Positions 64,000 to 64,000 of a stretch of 64,000 bases of DNA are shown piece by piece. A program made the position numbers and the translations under genes. Within the stretch, counting starts at the first letter, position 1, and each line of letters starts with the position of its first letter. The DNA comes from Auanema rhodensis. Its lineage: Eukaryota > Nematoda > Chromadorea > Rhabditida > Rhabditidae. Where the stretch lies: the NCBI GenBank assembly GCA_964057225.1, contig OZ059897.1:5704001-5768000 (forward strand). The letters run 5' to 3'. Under the pieces are notes generated by a model, which was not told the DNA's origin, made no database searches, and saw nothing but the letters and a program-made list of their open reading frames with translations.

Positions 64000-64000
64000 C

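Overview
The window is nuclear DNA from a nematode. The evidence is AT-rich DNA, very small introns (mostly about 40-55 bp) with TTTTCAG/TTTTAG acceptors, closely packed same-strand gene clusters, a cuticle collagen with a nematode N-terminal domain, and best matches to nematode/metazoan families (CSTF3/SUF-1, NF-YA, MEC-6/paraoxonase-like, P4-ATPase, BRD8, BORCS5/SAM-4, CCDC53/DDL-1, GNPNAT1, DOCK6/7/8). I cannot name the species from the sequence alone.

Layout. 1-2658 (+): 3' part of the cleavage stimulation factor gene CSTF3/suf-1. 2876-3737 (+): an NF-YA homologue with an N-terminal DNA-binding core and a C-terminal run of 35 Gln. 4127-29776: one uninterrupted satellite array, about 128 head-to-tail copies of a 200-bp monomer. 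It is bracketed by two 750-bp direct repeats (3346-4095 and 29777-30526) in which I see a single base difference. 30505-32298 (+): a MEC-6/paraoxonase-like membrane protein. 33043-38508 (+): a P4-type flippase close to the ATP10 class. 39240-42096 (-): a BRD8-like bromodomain protein. 42320-43711 (-): an unrecognised protein. 43935-44992 (+): a cuticle collagen. 45100-47403 (-): a PLK4-like kinase. Then, still on the minus strand and reading from right to left: DOCK6/7/8 (59416-50869), glucosamine-6-phosphate N-acetyltransferase (50516-49767), an unrecognised small protein (49508-49163), BORCS5/sam-4 (49132-48253) and CCDC53/ddl-1 (48107-47742), which leads into the kinase. 59417-61787 has no clear gene. 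61788-62521 (+): a four-span membrane protein with two PPxY motifs. 63409-63999 (-): a small unrecognised membrane protein that may run past the window.

How the parts relate. The most striking structure is repeat-satellite-repeat at 3346-30526. The 750-bp block runs from inside the penultimate NF-YA coding segment, across the intergenic region, and 22 bp into the coding start of the paraoxonase-like gene. One copy therefore completes NF-YA on the left and the other supplies the start and upstream region of the paraoxonase-like gene on the right, so both genes stay intact. This is the arrangement expected if a circular molecule (satellite plus 750 bp) integrated by a single crossover into its homologous site. 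It could also be an assembly artefact, so long reads across both junctions are needed. On the minus strand, the 30-bp spacing between the small protein and BORCS5 and the short spacing to CCDC53 suggest a polycistronic unit that puts a lysosome-positioning (BORC) subunit next to an endosomal WASH-complex subunit.
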